Source of the DNA: G963665185 sp049723905
GTDB lineage: Bacteria > Desulfobacterota > Desulfovibrionia > Desulfovibrionales > Desulfovibrionaceae
Assembly (NCBI RefSeq): GCF_049723905.1
Contig: NZ_JBJKFD010000001.1
Coordinates: forward strand, 2,542,001 to 2,606,000
Length of the DNA stretch: 64,000 bases
Direction: 5' to 3'
Shown: positions 1 to 8,871 of the stretch, piece by piece
How the letters are laid out: each line of letters starts with the position of its first letter
Numbering within the stretch: the stretch's first letter is position 1
Made by a program: the position numbers and the translations under genes
Notes under the pieces: generated by a model
Database searches by the model: none
Seen by the model: the letters and a program-made list of their open reading frames with translations, nothing else
What the model was told of the DNA's origin: nothing

Positions 1-436
1 TGGGATGCACGGCCTTGACGCCGTCGCGCGTGGTCACCAGCACCTGATAGGCCAGAATGAGCGTGATCATCCCTATTTTCGAGGCATCGCCCAGCCCCAG
101 CACCAGAAGCAATATGGGCAGGAGCACGATTTTCGGAATGGGATAGGTCAGGATGACGAACGGCGCCAGCAGGGAATCCAGCTTTCGGCTTCCCCCCATG
201 AACACGCCCAGAGGAAAGGCAATGCACCAGGAAAGGACCATGCCGGTCCCGGCCCGGAACAGGCTGGCCCAGAAATTTATCCAGAAGAATTTGGTCTGCA
301 CGGCCACGAGAAAAGCGGCCACCGCGGCTTCGGGCTGGGGCAGAACGCCCGACGGAATAACGCCTGCCAGGAGCTTCCACAGCAAGGCAATGACGGCAAG
401 AACAAAAACATAGCGCAGAACCGATCCCATATGCAT
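1..436 (-). CDS. ABC transporter permease, NitT/TauT type (partial)
   Basis: This is the first 145 codons of a membrane permease that runs off the left edge. Translation from the ATG at 436 gives a hydrophobic protein with an early membrane segment (RYVFVLAVIALLWKLLAGV) and the start of the BPD_transp_1 region (TYPIPKIVLLPILLLVLGLGD), typical of SsuC/TauC-like permeases. The start codon overlaps the ATPase stop codon by one base (TGATG), so the two are translationally coupled; a second ATG lies two codons in. With the ATPase and binding protein upstream it forms an importer for an oxyanion or sulfonate-like organic solute. The substrate cannot be read from sequence. Confidence 0.85.
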   Translation of the reverse strand, partial: MHMGSVLRYVFVLAVIALLWKLLAGVIPSGVLPQPEAAVAAFLVAVQTKFFWINFWASLFRAGTGMVLSWCIAFPLGVFMGGSRKLDSLLAPFVILTYPIPKIVLLPILLLVLGLGDASKIGMITLILAYQVLVTTRDGVKAVHP

Positions 437-1170
437 CAGAAGTGCGCCTCCATGGCCTTGCGCACCCGCCGGATAAGGCCGAACGCCTCCTCACTATCAC
501 GGTGATCGGGGCTGCCGAAACCAGGGTTGTCGAAAACTTCGCGGACTTCTGCCGGACGCCCGGAAACCAGCATGATGCGCGCGCCGAGAAAGACAGCCTC
601 TTCCACACTATGGGTTACAAGCACATAGGGGATGTTGGTCCGCCGCCACATGGAAAGCAGCGTGGACTGGAGCTTTTCGCGGGTTATGGCGTCCAGGGAG
701 GAAAACGGTTCGTCCATGAGCAGGACCTTGGGCCGTCCGGCAAAGGCGCGGGCAATGGCCACGCGCTGCTGCTCGCCCCCGGACAGGCAGCCGGGATAGT
801 CCATTTCACGCCCGGACAGACCGACTTCGAAAATCTGGGCAAGGGCCCGCTCCCGCCGTTCCTTGGCAGCCACACCGGCAATCTTGAGGCCGAGGGAGAC
901 GTTGTCCAGCACGGTTTTCCAGGGTAGCAGCCCATAGTCCTGCAGGATGATGCCCACCTTGCCCGGACCATGGTCCACCGATCCGCCGTCCAGCCGGATG
1001 ACGCCCTGGTCGGGCCTGGCAAGACCGCAAAGCATGTACAGCAGCGTGGTTTTTCCCGCGCCGCTGGGACCGACAACGGCCAGAGTCTCGCCGTTGTGTA
1101 CGGAAAGGTTGATATCCTTGAGTACGGGCCGCCCGGCAAAGGACTTGCCCACCCCCTCTGCACTCAACAT
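436..1170 (-). CDS. ABC transporter ATPase, NitT/TauT (SsuB/TauB-like)
   Basis: This 244-residue cytoplasmic ATPase energises the neighbouring importer. Walker A GPSGAGKTT is at residues 34-42, the signature LSGGEQQRVAIARA follows in the middle, and Walker B is VLLMDEPFSSLD with the H-loop in LVTHSVEEAV. Length is normal for SsuB/TauB-like subunits. It lies 3 bp behind the binding-protein gene and its stop overlaps the permease start, so gene order is binding protein, ATPase, permease. The family (nitrate, taurine, alkanesulfonate, thiamine-precursor importers) is secure; the substrate is unknown. Confidence 0.93.
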   Translation of the reverse strand: MLSAEGVGKSFAGRPVLKDINLSVHNGETLAVVGPSGAGKTTLLYMLCGLARPDQGVIRLDGGSVDHGPGKVGIILQDYGLLPWKTVLDNVSLGLKIAGVAAKERRERALAQIFEVGLSGREMDYPGCLSGGEQQRVAIARAFAGRPKVLLMDEPFSSLDAITREKLQSTLLSMWRRTNIPYVLVTHSVEEAVFLGARIMLVSGRPAEVREVFDNPGFGSPDHRDSEEAFGLIRRVRKAMEAHF

Positions 1171-1173
1171 GCG

Positions 1174-2109
1174 CTAACGGGGCTCCGCCACTATTTGCTC
1201 GTAGCTGTAGGCTCCCGGAATGATCTTCTTTTCCATCATCCAGGTTTGCACGCTCTGTACGGCCTTGGGAGTAGGCAGTTCGGGCGCGGGGAAATGCAGC
1301 ATGGGGAAATCAGGGGCCAGAGGCTTGGGAATACGGCACTCGTAAACCATCAGATCGCGGTATTTCTCGGGGTGATCCGCCAGCCGCCGCACGGCCTCAC
1401 TGTATGCGGCCAGAAACTTTCCGGTCAGCTCGGGATTGTGCGCCAGGTCGGTCCTGAGCAGAAGGATGGTCAGGGGAATGGCCAGCTCTTCATCTGTTCC
1501 CAAGACCTTGCCGCCCTTGAATTCGCCCAGGCTGGCCAAAGGTTCGGGCATCAGGGCCAGGTCGAGCTTGTTGCTCATGAGCATCTGCACGCGCACGGGC
1601 AGTTTTTTAATGTCCACGCGCTCCATGGCTCCGGCCGGAACAATATTTTTCTTTTCCATGAGGTCGAGGAGGTATTCGATGATGGTGGAGGTGGACAGCC
1701 CCACGGTGCGCCCCTTGAGCTGATCGGGCTGCAGATCTTTCATTTTCGGAGAGGTGACCAGGCCGAACATGCGCTGCCCCGGTGTGGAGCGGGTGCACAC
1801 GGTGATGACGCGCACGTCCACATTCGCCTTGCGCATGAGCACGGCGGCCACGAGATCGCCGAAATACCCGTCGATATTTCCGGTACGCATGGCCGTATCG
1901 CGTTCGAAGGCGCTGTTGAAGGGCACCAGTTTCACATCCAGCCCGCGTTTTTTAAACAGCCCGTCGGAGGTGGCGACGCGCAGAGGCATGGTGCCGAGTG
2001 CGGGCAGAACGCCCATGCGGATTGTCTGGGCCTGGCTGGTTTGGGCCTGGACCGGAAGCGCGACAAGGCATGTAAGAAAAAACAACAAGAAGCATCGGAT
2101 GGTACGCAT
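1174..2109 (-). CDS. ABC transporter periplasmic substrate-binding protein (SsuA/TauA-like)
   Basis: This is a 311-residue secreted binding protein. An earlier in-frame start exists, but the ATG at 2109 is preferred because it follows a GAGGAGGA ribosome site and begins a clean Sec signal peptide (MRTIRCFLLFF, cleavage near PVQAQ). The mature part has NMT1/THI5-like features: IRMGVLPALGTMPLRVATSDGLF near the start and GLSTSTIIEYLLD in the middle. It is the first gene of the importer operon. Ligand type is not evident; nitrate, sulfonate, aromatic acid and pyrimidine-precursor binders all share this fold. Confidence 0.88.
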   Translation of the reverse strand: MRTIRCFLLFFLTCLVALPVQAQTSQAQTIRMGVLPALGTMPLRVATSDGLFKKRGLDVKLVPFNSAFERDTAMRTGNIDGYFGDLVAAVLMRKANVDVRVITVCTRSTPGQRMFGLVTSPKMKDLQPDQLKGRTVGLSTSTIIEYLLDLMEKKNIVPAGAMERVDIKKLPVRVQMLMSNKLDLALMPEPLASLGEFKGGKVLGTDEELAIPLTILLLRTDLAHNPELTGKFLAAYSEAVRRLADHPEKYRDLMVYECRIPKPLAPDFPMLHFPAPELPTPKAVQSVQTWMMEKKIIPGAYSYEQIVAEPR

Positions 2110-2777
2110 GCGGCAGTCTTCCTCCTCGGCAGGAAATATGTATTCCGGCATTATTATCGAACAAACCGCCAATAGCATGGTGCCGTTCGAAAGCAAAGCC
2201 GCGGCAAACATGGCATCATGGCTGCCCCGCGCGCCGGCTTCCCAATGACACGGCGAAACGGCTCGTCTGTATGTACCATGCGCGGCCCCCGCCTGCTTTG
2301 ATTATTCTCCAGCCTTGATGCGATTTGATGCGATCTACGAACAAAACAATGGGCCAGATGTTGGAAAATGCCGAGCATTTTGATTATAAATCTAAAACCC
2401 TCTTATTTTTTCCACTTACTATGTTACATTTTGATTTTTTCTGTCATATTTAAAAAAAATTGTACTTGTTTTTACTTTTCAAAAACACATTAAGAAATCC
2501 TGTTAAAATCCAGGCTGTGTCTATAACGAGACAAATTCCCTCCCCCTTTTTCCCTGTCTGAAGCTGCCCGAATTCACGTCAAAATTGATTGTACAAACAA
2601 CTTTTGACCCTTTACAAAAAGGGATTATTTTCTTTATAGCCCAACACACCATCCTCGTTTTTTTTCGCAAAATTCGACGTCCATTTTGGGAAAAGAAGCA
2701 AACATCAATCCATGTCAATCGGTTAACACAAAACCAGAGAGACAGCTTTTTTAAGCACTCCTACTGCGGAGGTATCA
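2110..2777. other. AT-rich intergenic region between importer operon and chemoreceptor
   Basis: This 668-bp gap is divergent. The left 250 bp are GC-rich. From about 2375 the sequence turns strongly AT-rich with poly-A and poly-T runs, as expected for a promoter region. A possible sigma-70 promoter for the chemoreceptor is TTGACC at 2604-2609 with TATTTT at 2626-2631 (16-bp spacing), which is weak. No convincing gene or RNA was found. Confidence 0.5.
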
Positions 2778-4868
2778 ATGTCCCTATCATTGCGTTCCAA
2801 ACTCATCCTTTCCTTTCTTGCCGCCATCGTCTTGGCAATCGGCAGCATATCGACCGTTCTATACATCAATATAAACACGTATTCACAGAACAGCTTCGAA
2901 CAAAGCTCGGTCATCCAGCTTGAACGCATTGAGGATTTCATCCGGGAATTTGTAACCTCTGCCAAAAACAATGCGGACTACCTGGCACGGCAGCTCAAGG
3001 GAAAGGACGCCTCGGGCCAGCTCTCCAAATATTTCGGTTCGGACGCGCGGCCGAAAATCGACCCCGCCACCATGAACCCCTTCGAGCTGAACCTGTACAA
3101 TTCCTACGCCGATATCACGGAAACCCACCCCAACTACGCAGCCGCCTACCTGGCAATGAACGACGGCGGTTTTACCATGTACCCGCCCGATACCCTCAAA
3201 AACTATGATCCGCGCAAGCGGCCATGGTACAAGGAAACCCAGGCCTCCTCTTCCAACAACGTCGTGTCCAAGGCATACGTGGGCACTTCCGGCGAGGCCA
3301 TGAGCACCATTACCACCAAGGTTAGGGGCGCCTCGGGACAGGTTGTCGGCGTCATCGGCATCGACATCAATCTGGCCACGCTTACCGAGGTGACGGCCAA
3401 CATCAAGTTGGGCCGCACCGGTTACGTGCTGCTGATGCAGAGCGACGGCGTTATCCTTTCCGACCCTGCGGCTCCGAAACTGAATTTCAAGAACGCCTCG
3501 GAAACCGACGTTCCGGCCCTCAAGGAAATTGCCGGGGTGGATAATGGTATCATCAGGACCTCCATCGACGGAGTTCCCAAGCTCATATCGGTCATCACTT
3601 CCAAGGCCACGGGCTGGAAGCTGGTCTACATAACGGACAAGGCCGAAGTGCTGGAAGCCGCAAACGTCATGCTCAAGCGCGTTCTGCTCATTGGTGCCGG
3701 ACTCGCCGTTCTGCTGCTCATCGGCGCCCTGCTCATTGCCCAGGGCTTTGTGCGTCCGGTCAAACTGCTGGTTACCGGCGCCCAAGCCGTCAGCAAGGGC
3801 GACTACGAAGCGGTTCCCGACAAGCGGTTCTTCAAGGGAGAGCTGCTGACACTGCACACCAGCTTTTCCGAAATGGTCGCAGAGCTGGTAAAGGTGATCG
3901 GAACGGCGGAATCCAAGACCAAGGAAGCCGAGGAAAAGAGCCAGCAGGCGGAGGAGGCCATGCATGCCGCGGAGCAAGCCAAGGAAAAGGCCGAACGCGC
4001 ACGCAGGGAAGGCATGCTCCATGCCGCCGGGGAACTTGAAGAAATCGTCGCCCAGGTGACTGCCGCTTCGCAGGAGCTTTCCGGACAGATCCAGGAAGCC
4101 GCCAACGGCTCCTCCATCCAACGAGACCGCACCACGGAAGCGGCCACCGCCATGGAGCAGATGAACGCCTCGGTTCTGGAGGTTGCCAGCAATGCATCCC
4201 AGGCTGCGGAAAGCGCCGACGACGCCAAAAAGGAAGCCGGCAACGGCAGTGATATCGTTGCCAATGTGGTGGAGAGCATCAATCAGGTGGACGCCAAGGC
4301 AAACGCCATGGCCGACAGCCTGAACACTCTGGGCAAGCAGGCCGAGGGCATAGGCCAGGTTATGACCGTTATTACCGATATTGCCGACCAGACCAACCTG
4401 CTGGCCCTGAACGCCGCCATCGAAGCCGCCCGCGCCGGTGATGCCGGACGCGGATTTGCCGTGGTTGCCGACGAAGTCCGCAAACTGGCGGAAAAAACAA
4501 TGACCGCCACCAAGGAAGTGGGACAGTCCGTGGCCGCAATTCAGGAAGGGACCAAACTGGCCATTTCCGACATGGGCAGCACCACCGAACTCATCAGCAC
4601 CAGCACCGGCTACGCACATCAGGCGGGTGGAGCGCTGCAAAGCATTCTGACCATTGTGGATTCCACGGCCGACCAGGTACGGGCCATTGCCACGGCCAGT
4701 GAAGAACAGTCCGCGGTCAGCGAGCAGATCAACAGCAGCACCGAAGAGGTCAACCGCATTGCCGCCCAGACAGCGGAATCCATGCGGCATTCCTCCCATG
4801 CCGTAGGCGAGCTGGCAAACCTGGCGAAAAATCTGGACGACCTTATCGTCCAGCTGAAAAACGGCTAG
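2778..4868 (+). CDS. Methyl-accepting chemotaxis protein with dCache sensor
   Basis: This 696-residue transmembrane chemoreceptor has a first membrane helix at about residues 8-30. A periplasmic dCache_1 sensor follows (about 35-295), containing the RPWY motif common in dCache domains (148-151). The second membrane helix is at 301-323, then HAMP and a long cytoplasmic coiled coil. The signalling tip is intact (DIADQTNLLALNAAIEAARAG, then GFAVVADEVRKLAE). A ribosome site (GCGGAGG) precedes the ATG. The C-terminus ends in QLKNG, without a CheR-tethering pentapeptide. The gene is monocistronic, bounded by the terminator at 4918. The ligand is unknown; small organic acids or amino acids are usual for dCache. 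Confidence 0.95.
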   Translation: MSLSLRSKLILSFLAAIVLAIGSISTVLYININTYSQNSFEQSSVIQLERIEDFIREFVTSAKNNADYLARQLKGKDASGQLSKYFGSDARPKIDPATMNPFELNLYNSYADITETHPNYAAAYLAMNDGGFTMYPPDTLKNYDPRKRPWYKETQASSSNNVVSKAYVGTSGEAMSTITTKVRGASGQVVGVIGIDINLATLTEVTANIKLGRTGYVLLMQSDGVILSDPAAPKLNFKNASETDVPALKEIAGVDNGIIRTSIDGVPKLISVITSKATGWKLVYITDKAEVLEAANVMLKRVLLIGAGLAVLLLIGALLIAQGFVRPVKLLVTGAQAVSKGDYEAVPDKRFFKGELLTLHTSFSEMVAELVKVIGTAESKTKEAEEKSQQAEEAMHAAEQAKEKAERARREGMLHAAGELEEIVAQVTAASQELSGQIQEAANGSSIQRDRTTEAATAMEQMNASVLEVASNASQAAESADDAKKEAGNGSDIVANVVESINQVDAKANAMADSLNTLGKQAEGIGQVMTVITDIADQTNLLALNAAIEAARAGDAGRGFAVVADEVRKLAEKTMTATKEVGQSVAAIQEGTKLAISDMGSTTELISTSTGYAHQAGGALQSILTIVDSTADQVRAIATASEEQSAVSEQINSSTEEVNRIAAQTAESMRHSSHAVGELANLAKNLDDLIVQLKNG

Positions 4869-4917
4869 TTCGCCTCCGTTACATTCATAGCATCATCTGC
4901 GGCAGCAGCCGCACTCC

Positions 4918-4950
4918 AGAGGCCGCGTGGATAAACCACGCGGCCTCTTT
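4918..4950 (+). terminator. Rho-independent terminator of the chemoreceptor gene
   Basis: A perfect 13-bp stem (AGAGGCCGCGTGG, 4918-4930, pairing with 4936-4948) closes a 5-base loop and is followed by a short T stretch. It lies 50 bp past the stop codon. Confidence 0.85.
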
Positions 4951-5127
4951 GTCTGTGTTCCAATCTCGATCACTATTTCTTCCTAAAATGCCATGAAATG
5001 AAACACTCTCTGCAGCAAATAAACTAACATACTGTTTTTATAGGAAATTACCACGGCGTATTTTCAGGCATGCTCCTTGCTCAAGGGGATGTATTGGAAT
5101 CAACCGACATCCTCAGGAGAGATACAC

Positions 5128-5454
5128 ATGGATGCAGCAGAAAAAGCAGCAATGACCCTGGCAAAAATGCAGAAAAACGCCGAGGAAGTTTTCAAAGGCT
5201 ACCTCAACTTCACCAAAACAATCGGCCAATCCGGCCCCCTGGACCCCAAAACCCAGGAGCTGATCCTTGTGGCTTGTTCGCTCATGTCCCAATGCGACAA
5301 ATGCATTTCCCTGCATGTGCAAAGCGCGGCGGGTCTGGGAGCGGAAAAAGAGGAGATTCTGCAGGCGGCCATGCTGGCAATCGCCATGGGCGGTTCGCCC
5401 AAGATGATGTACATGGGCGACGTGTTCGAGGAAATTGAAGACCTGTTCGATTAA
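5128..5454 (+). CDS. Carboxymuconolactone decarboxylase / AhpD-like family protein
   Basis: This 108-residue protein has the AhpD-like core. The redox motif CDKC followed by H three residues later (CDKCISLHV) sits in the middle, preceded by LDPKTQELILVACSLMSQ. The C-terminal helix AAMLAIAMGGSPKMMYMGDV is typical. The ATG at 5128 is chosen because it follows an AGGAGAG site and starts a normal N-terminus; upstream starts add unrelated residues. Family members are small cytoplasmic thiol-disulfide or peroxidase-associated proteins, usually hexameric. No partner peroxidase is nearby, so a specific role is not assigned. Confidence 0.88.
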   Translation: MDAAEKAAMTLAKMQKNAEEVFKGYLNFTKTIGQSGPLDPKTQELILVACSLMSQCDKCISLHVQSAAGLGAEKEEILQAAMLAIAMGGSPKMMYMGDVFEEIEDLFD

Positions 5455-5470
5455 TGGGATGTCCGCTCAT

Positions 5471-5560
5471 CTGAAAAACATGATTTTCAGATGCGCTCAC
5501 GCCGCTTATGGCGGCGGGGGAACACGATTTCGCAAGGATACCGCGCGTGGTGGACCACGC
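5471..5560 (+). repeat. Dispersed multi-hairpin intergenic repeat, copy A
   Basis: Successive small inverted repeats are visible: CTGAAAA/TTTTCAG (5471-5490), GCCGC/GCGGC (5501-5515) and GCGTGGT/ACCACGC (5545-5560). The linker ATGCGCTCACGCC between the first two modules recurs in copies at 14266, 23591 and 34366. This copy lacks the terminal GTGTCGC module. Confidence 0.6.
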
Positions 5561-5595
5561 CGGAGAATTTGATAATCCGGGTGAGCATGTTTATT

Positions 5596-5663
5596 GTTTC
5601 CCCGTCCGGGCCGTTCATCCCCCGCCGAATGTTCCCTCGGCCAGGCGGCCCGGACGGAGAAAC
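5596..5663 (+). terminator. Large GC-rich hairpin between the AhpD-like and thioesterase genes
   Basis: The arms GTTTC-CCGTCCGGGCCG (5596-5613) and CGGCCCGGACGG-GAAAC (5646-5663) pair almost perfectly. It may terminate transcription from the AhpD-like gene, but there is no T tract. It sits only 34 bp before the next start codon, so an mRNA-processing or attenuation role is also possible. Confidence 0.45.
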
Positions 5664-5697
5664 AGTGTATTAAAGCGCACGAAAAGGAGCGAAATCC

Positions 5698-6090
5698 ATG
5701 GATATACAGACACACACAGCCATAGACCGCACATTGTGCGGAACCCCTCTTGAGGTCGGCGACGGCAAAAGTACGGTCAAAATGACCACCCTGGATTCCA
5801 TGACCGCGGATGAAAGCGGCCTGGTCCACGGCGGATTCGTCTTTGGCCTGGCCGATTATGCGGCCATGCTGGCCGTAAACCATCCCAACGTGGTGCTTGG
5901 CGCGGCCAGCACAAAATTTCTCGCCCCGGTCAAGGCCGGAGAAGAACTCCTGGCCAAGGCCACGGTCCGCTCCGGTCAGGAAGGCCGCAAGCAGATTGTG
6001 GACGTGGACGTCCTGCGTGACGAAATGCACGTTTTCAGCGGCGAATTCACCTGCTTTGTCCTGGACAAACACGTGCTCGCCAAGGGCTGA
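5698..6090 (+). CDS. Hotdog-fold thioesterase (PaaI-like)
   Basis: This 130-residue hotdog-fold protein is probably an acyl-CoA thioesterase. The motif VHGGFVFGLADYAAMLAVN matches the PaaI/DUF4442-type hotdog helix with its HGG signature, and the following strands (VVLGAASTKFLAPVKAGEEL) fit the fold. An AAGGAG site precedes the ATG. The gene stands alone between two hairpins. The substrate cannot be inferred. Alternatives within the superfamily include dehydratases, but the HGG motif favours a thioesterase. Confidence 0.85.
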   Translation: MDIQTHTAIDRTLCGTPLEVGDGKSTVKMTTLDSMTADESGLVHGGFVFGLADYAAMLAVNHPNVVLGAASTKFLAPVKAGEELLAKATVRSGQEGRKQIVDVDVLRDEMHVFSGEFTCFVLDKHVLAKG

Positions 6091-6124
6091 TCCCATATTT
6101 TCCCTCCCCCGCATTCCGCAGAAT

Positions 6125-6166
6125 GGCAAAAGGCCGGGCAGATGGTTGTCTGCCCGGCCTTTTGCC
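6125..6166 (+). terminator. Strong Rho-independent terminator, probably bidirectional
   Basis: A perfect 18-bp stem (6125-6142 with 6149-6166) with a 6-base loop contains internal AAAA/TTTT runs that place T residues at the 3' side on either strand. It ends the thioesterase transcript and may also end the acetoin operon arriving from the right. Confidence 0.85.
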
Positions 6167-6320
6167 GTGCTGCGTACTGTGGGGGGCCGTGGGAGGCTGG
6201 GGGAGATCATCTCCCCCGGTAAAAATCTCTTCCCCTCAAAACATGAGCAACGTTATTTCTCCCCACAAAAGTACACCGCTTGCATGCCCAACATGCTTCG
6301 ACAAGGCTGTCGAGAATGGT

Positions 6321-6420
6321 GCGAGAGCAAGGCGCGAGGCGCATTCAAGCCCGACGCATATTTTTTGTATACGCGAGGGATTTGAATGTGCCGAGGCAAC
6401 GCAGCTAACGTGCCGTTATC
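6321..6420. repeat. Large imperfect inverted repeat in intergenic region
   Basis: Arms around GAGGCGCATTCAA (6336-6348) and TTGAATGTGCCGAGG (6382-6396) pair imperfectly around an AT core (ATATTTTTTGTATAC). It lies in the 339-bp gap after the thioesterase terminator and just past the last acetoin-operon gene. A single copy is seen here. It may be a long terminator-like structure or a dispersed repeat of this genome. Confidence 0.5.
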
Positions 6421-6429
6421 GGCAGCCTA

Positions 6430-6735
6430 CTAAAACAAGGTGTCGCCGCTGACATTGCCCAGCCCAGGATGAATGTCGAAACGAATCACGCCCACGGGCA
6501 CATCCACGGCTTCGGCCACCATGGCTGTTCCCCTGTTGCCGAATCCGCCGCACAGCTCGAACGCGGCAATGCCCTCTTCCGCCACCAGCTTTTTGGCAGT
6601 CTCCACGGCCTGGTCGTAGCTTCCTACGGCAATGGAAAGCACATGGACGGCAGGAGTTTTTACCCACTGCCTGTGGGTTTCAGGGTCTGCTTCCGGGGCT
6701 ATGAACAGAAACGCCGCTTTCAATACATCACTCAT
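6430..6735 (-). CDS. DUF6506 family protein
   Basis: This 101-residue cytoplasmic protein matches my recollection of DUF6506: LKAAFLFIAPEADPETHRQWVKT at the start, then AAFELCGGFGNRGTAMVAEAV and VGVIRFDIHPGLGNVSGD at the end. The ATG at 6735 is chosen over longer in-frame starts, which overlap acoX, because it begins the conserved part; the usual ribosome site is weak but present (GGAGGCAGACC). It is the last gene of the acetoin operon, 28 bp after acoX. Function is unknown. The conserved ELCGGFG and FDIHPGLG loops suggest a small-molecule or cofactor site, which is inference. Confidence 0.75.
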   Translation of the reverse strand: MSDVLKAAFLFIAPEADPETHRQWVKTPAVHVLSIAVGSYDQAVETAKKLVAEEGIAAFELCGGFGNRGTAMVAEAVDVPVGVIRFDIHPGLGNVSGDTLF

Positions 6736-6763
6736 GGTCTGCCTCCGTATTCGGTTGAAATCG

Positions 6764-7807
6764 TTATCTGTGCACGAACAGTCCACTCTCTCGGGCATAT
6801 TCCATGGTTGCCCGTACGTCCACCACAAGCGGCCCGTCCACGGACAAACGTACTCCGGCCTGCATGTTGCGCTTAACTTCCACCTCGCGTTCGCCGTCCA
6901 CGGCAATGATGCAGGGGGCAACCGAAACCGGATACACCTTGCCGGGGGGCATTTCCTCCATACAGTCCACCCCCACGCGGGCAAACATGCCCGGACCGAT
7001 AGGCGCATCCACCATGCATTCACGCCCCTGCCCCAAATTGAGGGCCAGGCCGCGGGGTTCCTCGGGCCGGATGTGGACCAGCTGCCCGCCCACAGAGGAA
7101 AGGCCGATGGAATCCGGACGGCAGCGGGTCATAAAGAGTTGGGGCACCAGTTCCATGTCCCAGACGGCGCGCGAGGCAATGAAGACATCGGCATAGACCG
7201 CCGCGTCCACCAGGGCGATATCCACGGGCTGGCCGTTGATACAAATTTCCAAAAGGCAGCTTTTGTAGCAGCACTTTTCCGCCGCAACCTGCCCGGACGC
7301 CACCAGTCCGGCCGCCAGCCCGGCCACCGTGGCTTCTATCATCTGGGGAAAAACGTTGTTGGTACCTGTGGACAGGGGCAGAATGGGCAGGTTGCGCGTG
7401 CCTTTGCAGGCAGCCCGGCTGGTCCCGTCGCCGCCCAGCACGACCATGCAGCCCGCCCCTTTGGCTTCCATTATTTCCGCAGCCTGGATGGTGTCTTCCT
7501 GGCTGTTGCGCACGGGCATTTCTATGGCTTCCACCCGCATGTCCGGCGCAATGGAATCCATGGCCCGGCTGACGATACCGTACGCATCGGGCATGTGCAG
7601 CACGCGCTCCACTCCGGCTTTTTCCAGCCCCAGGAGCAGGCGACGCACCATGCGCACCTTTTCCTGGTTGTCGAACACGCTGCCATGGGCCACAAGCCGT
7701 CGGATGTCCTTGCCTGACGAGGGATTGGCCACTATGGCCGCAGTCTTCAGCACACTTTGCTCCGAGCGGTTGCAGGCGGGAGCCGGCCAGGAGAAAAAGA
7801 CCGGCAT
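6764..7807 (-). CDS. acoX: AcoX-like ATP-NAD kinase family protein
   Basis: This 347-residue member of the ATP-NAD kinase/diacylglycerol kinase-like superfamily is of the type found in acetoin catabolism loci. The nucleotide motif VVLGGDGTSR is present, as is IVANPSSGKDIRRLVAHGSVFDNQEKVRMVRRLL near the N-terminus. It is codirectional with acoB, 15 bp behind its stop. AcoX is required or conserved in several acetoin operons but its exact reaction is not settled; by family it would phosphorylate NAD or a related ligand. The start is the first in-frame ATG after acoB, with a GGCGGG site. Confidence 0.85.
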   Translation of the reverse strand: MPVFFSWPAPACNRSEQSVLKTAAIVANPSSGKDIRRLVAHGSVFDNQEKVRMVRRLLLGLEKAGVERVLHMPDAYGIVSRAMDSIAPDMRVEAIEMPVRNSQEDTIQAAEIMEAKGAGCMVVLGGDGTSRAACKGTRNLPILPLSTGTNNVFPQMIEATVAGLAAGLVASGQVAAEKCCYKSCLLEICINGQPVDIALVDAAVYADVFIASRAVWDMELVPQLFMTRCRPDSIGLSSVGGQLVHIRPEEPRGLALNLGQGRECMVDAPIGPGMFARVGVDCMEEMPPGKVYPVSVAPCIIAVDGEREVEVKRNMQAGVRLSVDGPLVVDVRATMEYARESGLFVHR

Positions 7808-7822
7808 CCCGCCATGAGGGGG

Positions 7823-8794
7823 TTAACGCAATCCTTTCACTGCCTTGATGATATCGTCTTCCGCGGGGATGTATGCCTGTTCCAACCCCGGCGAAAAGGG
7901 AACCGGGCAGAACGGCGCGGCCACACGGGTAACCGGGGCGTCGAGATAGTCGAAGGCCTGCTCTGCAACCTGGGCCGCTATTTCAGCACCGGGTCCGGCA
8001 AAGCCCACGGCCTCGTGAGCCACAACCAGGGCATGCGTCTTCTTTACGGAATCCAGAATGGTGTCCATGTCCAGAGGCAGCAGGGTGCGCGGGTCCACGA
8101 CCTCCACGCTGATGCCGTCCTTTTCCAGCTGCTCGGCGGCAGCCAGGGCAGAGTAGACCATCTTGGATGTTGCCACGATGGTCACGTCCGTGCCTTCGCG
8201 CTTGATGTCGGCCTTGCCGATCTCAATGGTGTAATCGCCCTCCGGCACCTCGCCCGACACGCCATACAGGAGTTTGTGCTCCAGGAAGACCACGGGGTTG
8301 TCGTCACGGATGCTGGCCAGCAGAAGCCCCTTGGCATCGGCCGGAGACGACGGGATAACGACCTTGAGGCCGGGAACGTGCATGAACCAGGATTCCAGAG
8401 ACTGGGAATGCTGGGCAGCAGCCCCGATGCCCGCGCCCTGGGGCATGCGCAGCACCATGGGCACCTTGATCTTGCCGCCGAACATGTAGTGCATCTTGGC
8501 GGCCTGGTTGAAAAGCTGGTCAAAGGAAACGCCGATGAAGTCCACGAACATCAGTTCGGCCACGGGCCGCAGTCCGCAAGCGGCGGCACCGGCAGCCGCG
8601 CCCACGATGACACTTTCCGTGATGGGGGTATCGCGCACCCGCTCCTCTCCGAATTCGCTGAAGAGGCCCTGGGTAACACCGAAGCAGCCGCCAAACTGGC
8701 CCACGTCTTCGCCAAAGATCAATACGTTTTCGTCACGCTGCATTTCCAGCCGAAGCGCGTCGTTCAGCGCCTGCAAATAGGTTTTGGTGGCCAT
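7823..8794 (-). CDS. acoB: Acetoin:DCPIP oxidoreductase / 2-oxoacid dehydrogenase E1 beta subunit
   Basis: This 323-residue E1 beta subunit forms a thiamine-diphosphate heterotetramer with AcoA. Recognisable parts are the N-terminal pyrimidine-binding region (NVLIFGEDVGQFGG), the middle (FVDFIGVSFDQLFNQAAKMHYMFGG) and the transketolase C-terminal domain (VDPRTLLPLDMDTI). The start at 8794 is preferred because GGAG precedes it and it matches the family N-terminus (MATKTYLQALNDAL). It lies between acoA and acoX. Linkage to acoX and acoR points to acetoin rather than pyruvate or branched-chain oxoacids as substrate. Confidence 0.92.
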   Translation of the reverse strand: MATKTYLQALNDALRLEMQRDENVLIFGEDVGQFGGCFGVTQGLFSEFGEERVRDTPITESVIVGAAAGAAACGLRPVAELMFVDFIGVSFDQLFNQAAKMHYMFGGKIKVPMVLRMPQGAGIGAAAQHSQSLESWFMHVPGLKVVIPSSPADAKGLLLASIRDDNPVVFLEHKLLYGVSGEVPEGDYTIEIGKADIKREGTDVTIVATSKMVYSALAAAEQLEKDGISVEVVDPRTLLPLDMDTILDSVKKTHALVVAHEAVGFAGPGAEIAAQVAEQAFDYLDAPVTRVAAPFCPVPFSPGLEQAYIPAEDDIIKAVKGLR

Positions 8795-8871
8795 TATTTT
8801 TCTCCGTTGCTTATGCGTTGCTTGAACTCGGTCATCGAACTCGGCCAATGAATTCAATCAGACGAGCGCCG

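Noticed and set aside
2883..4799. Long minus-strand frame opposite the chemoreceptor
   Set aside because: Opposite strand of an unmistakable chemoreceptor; composition shows codon-shadow bias.
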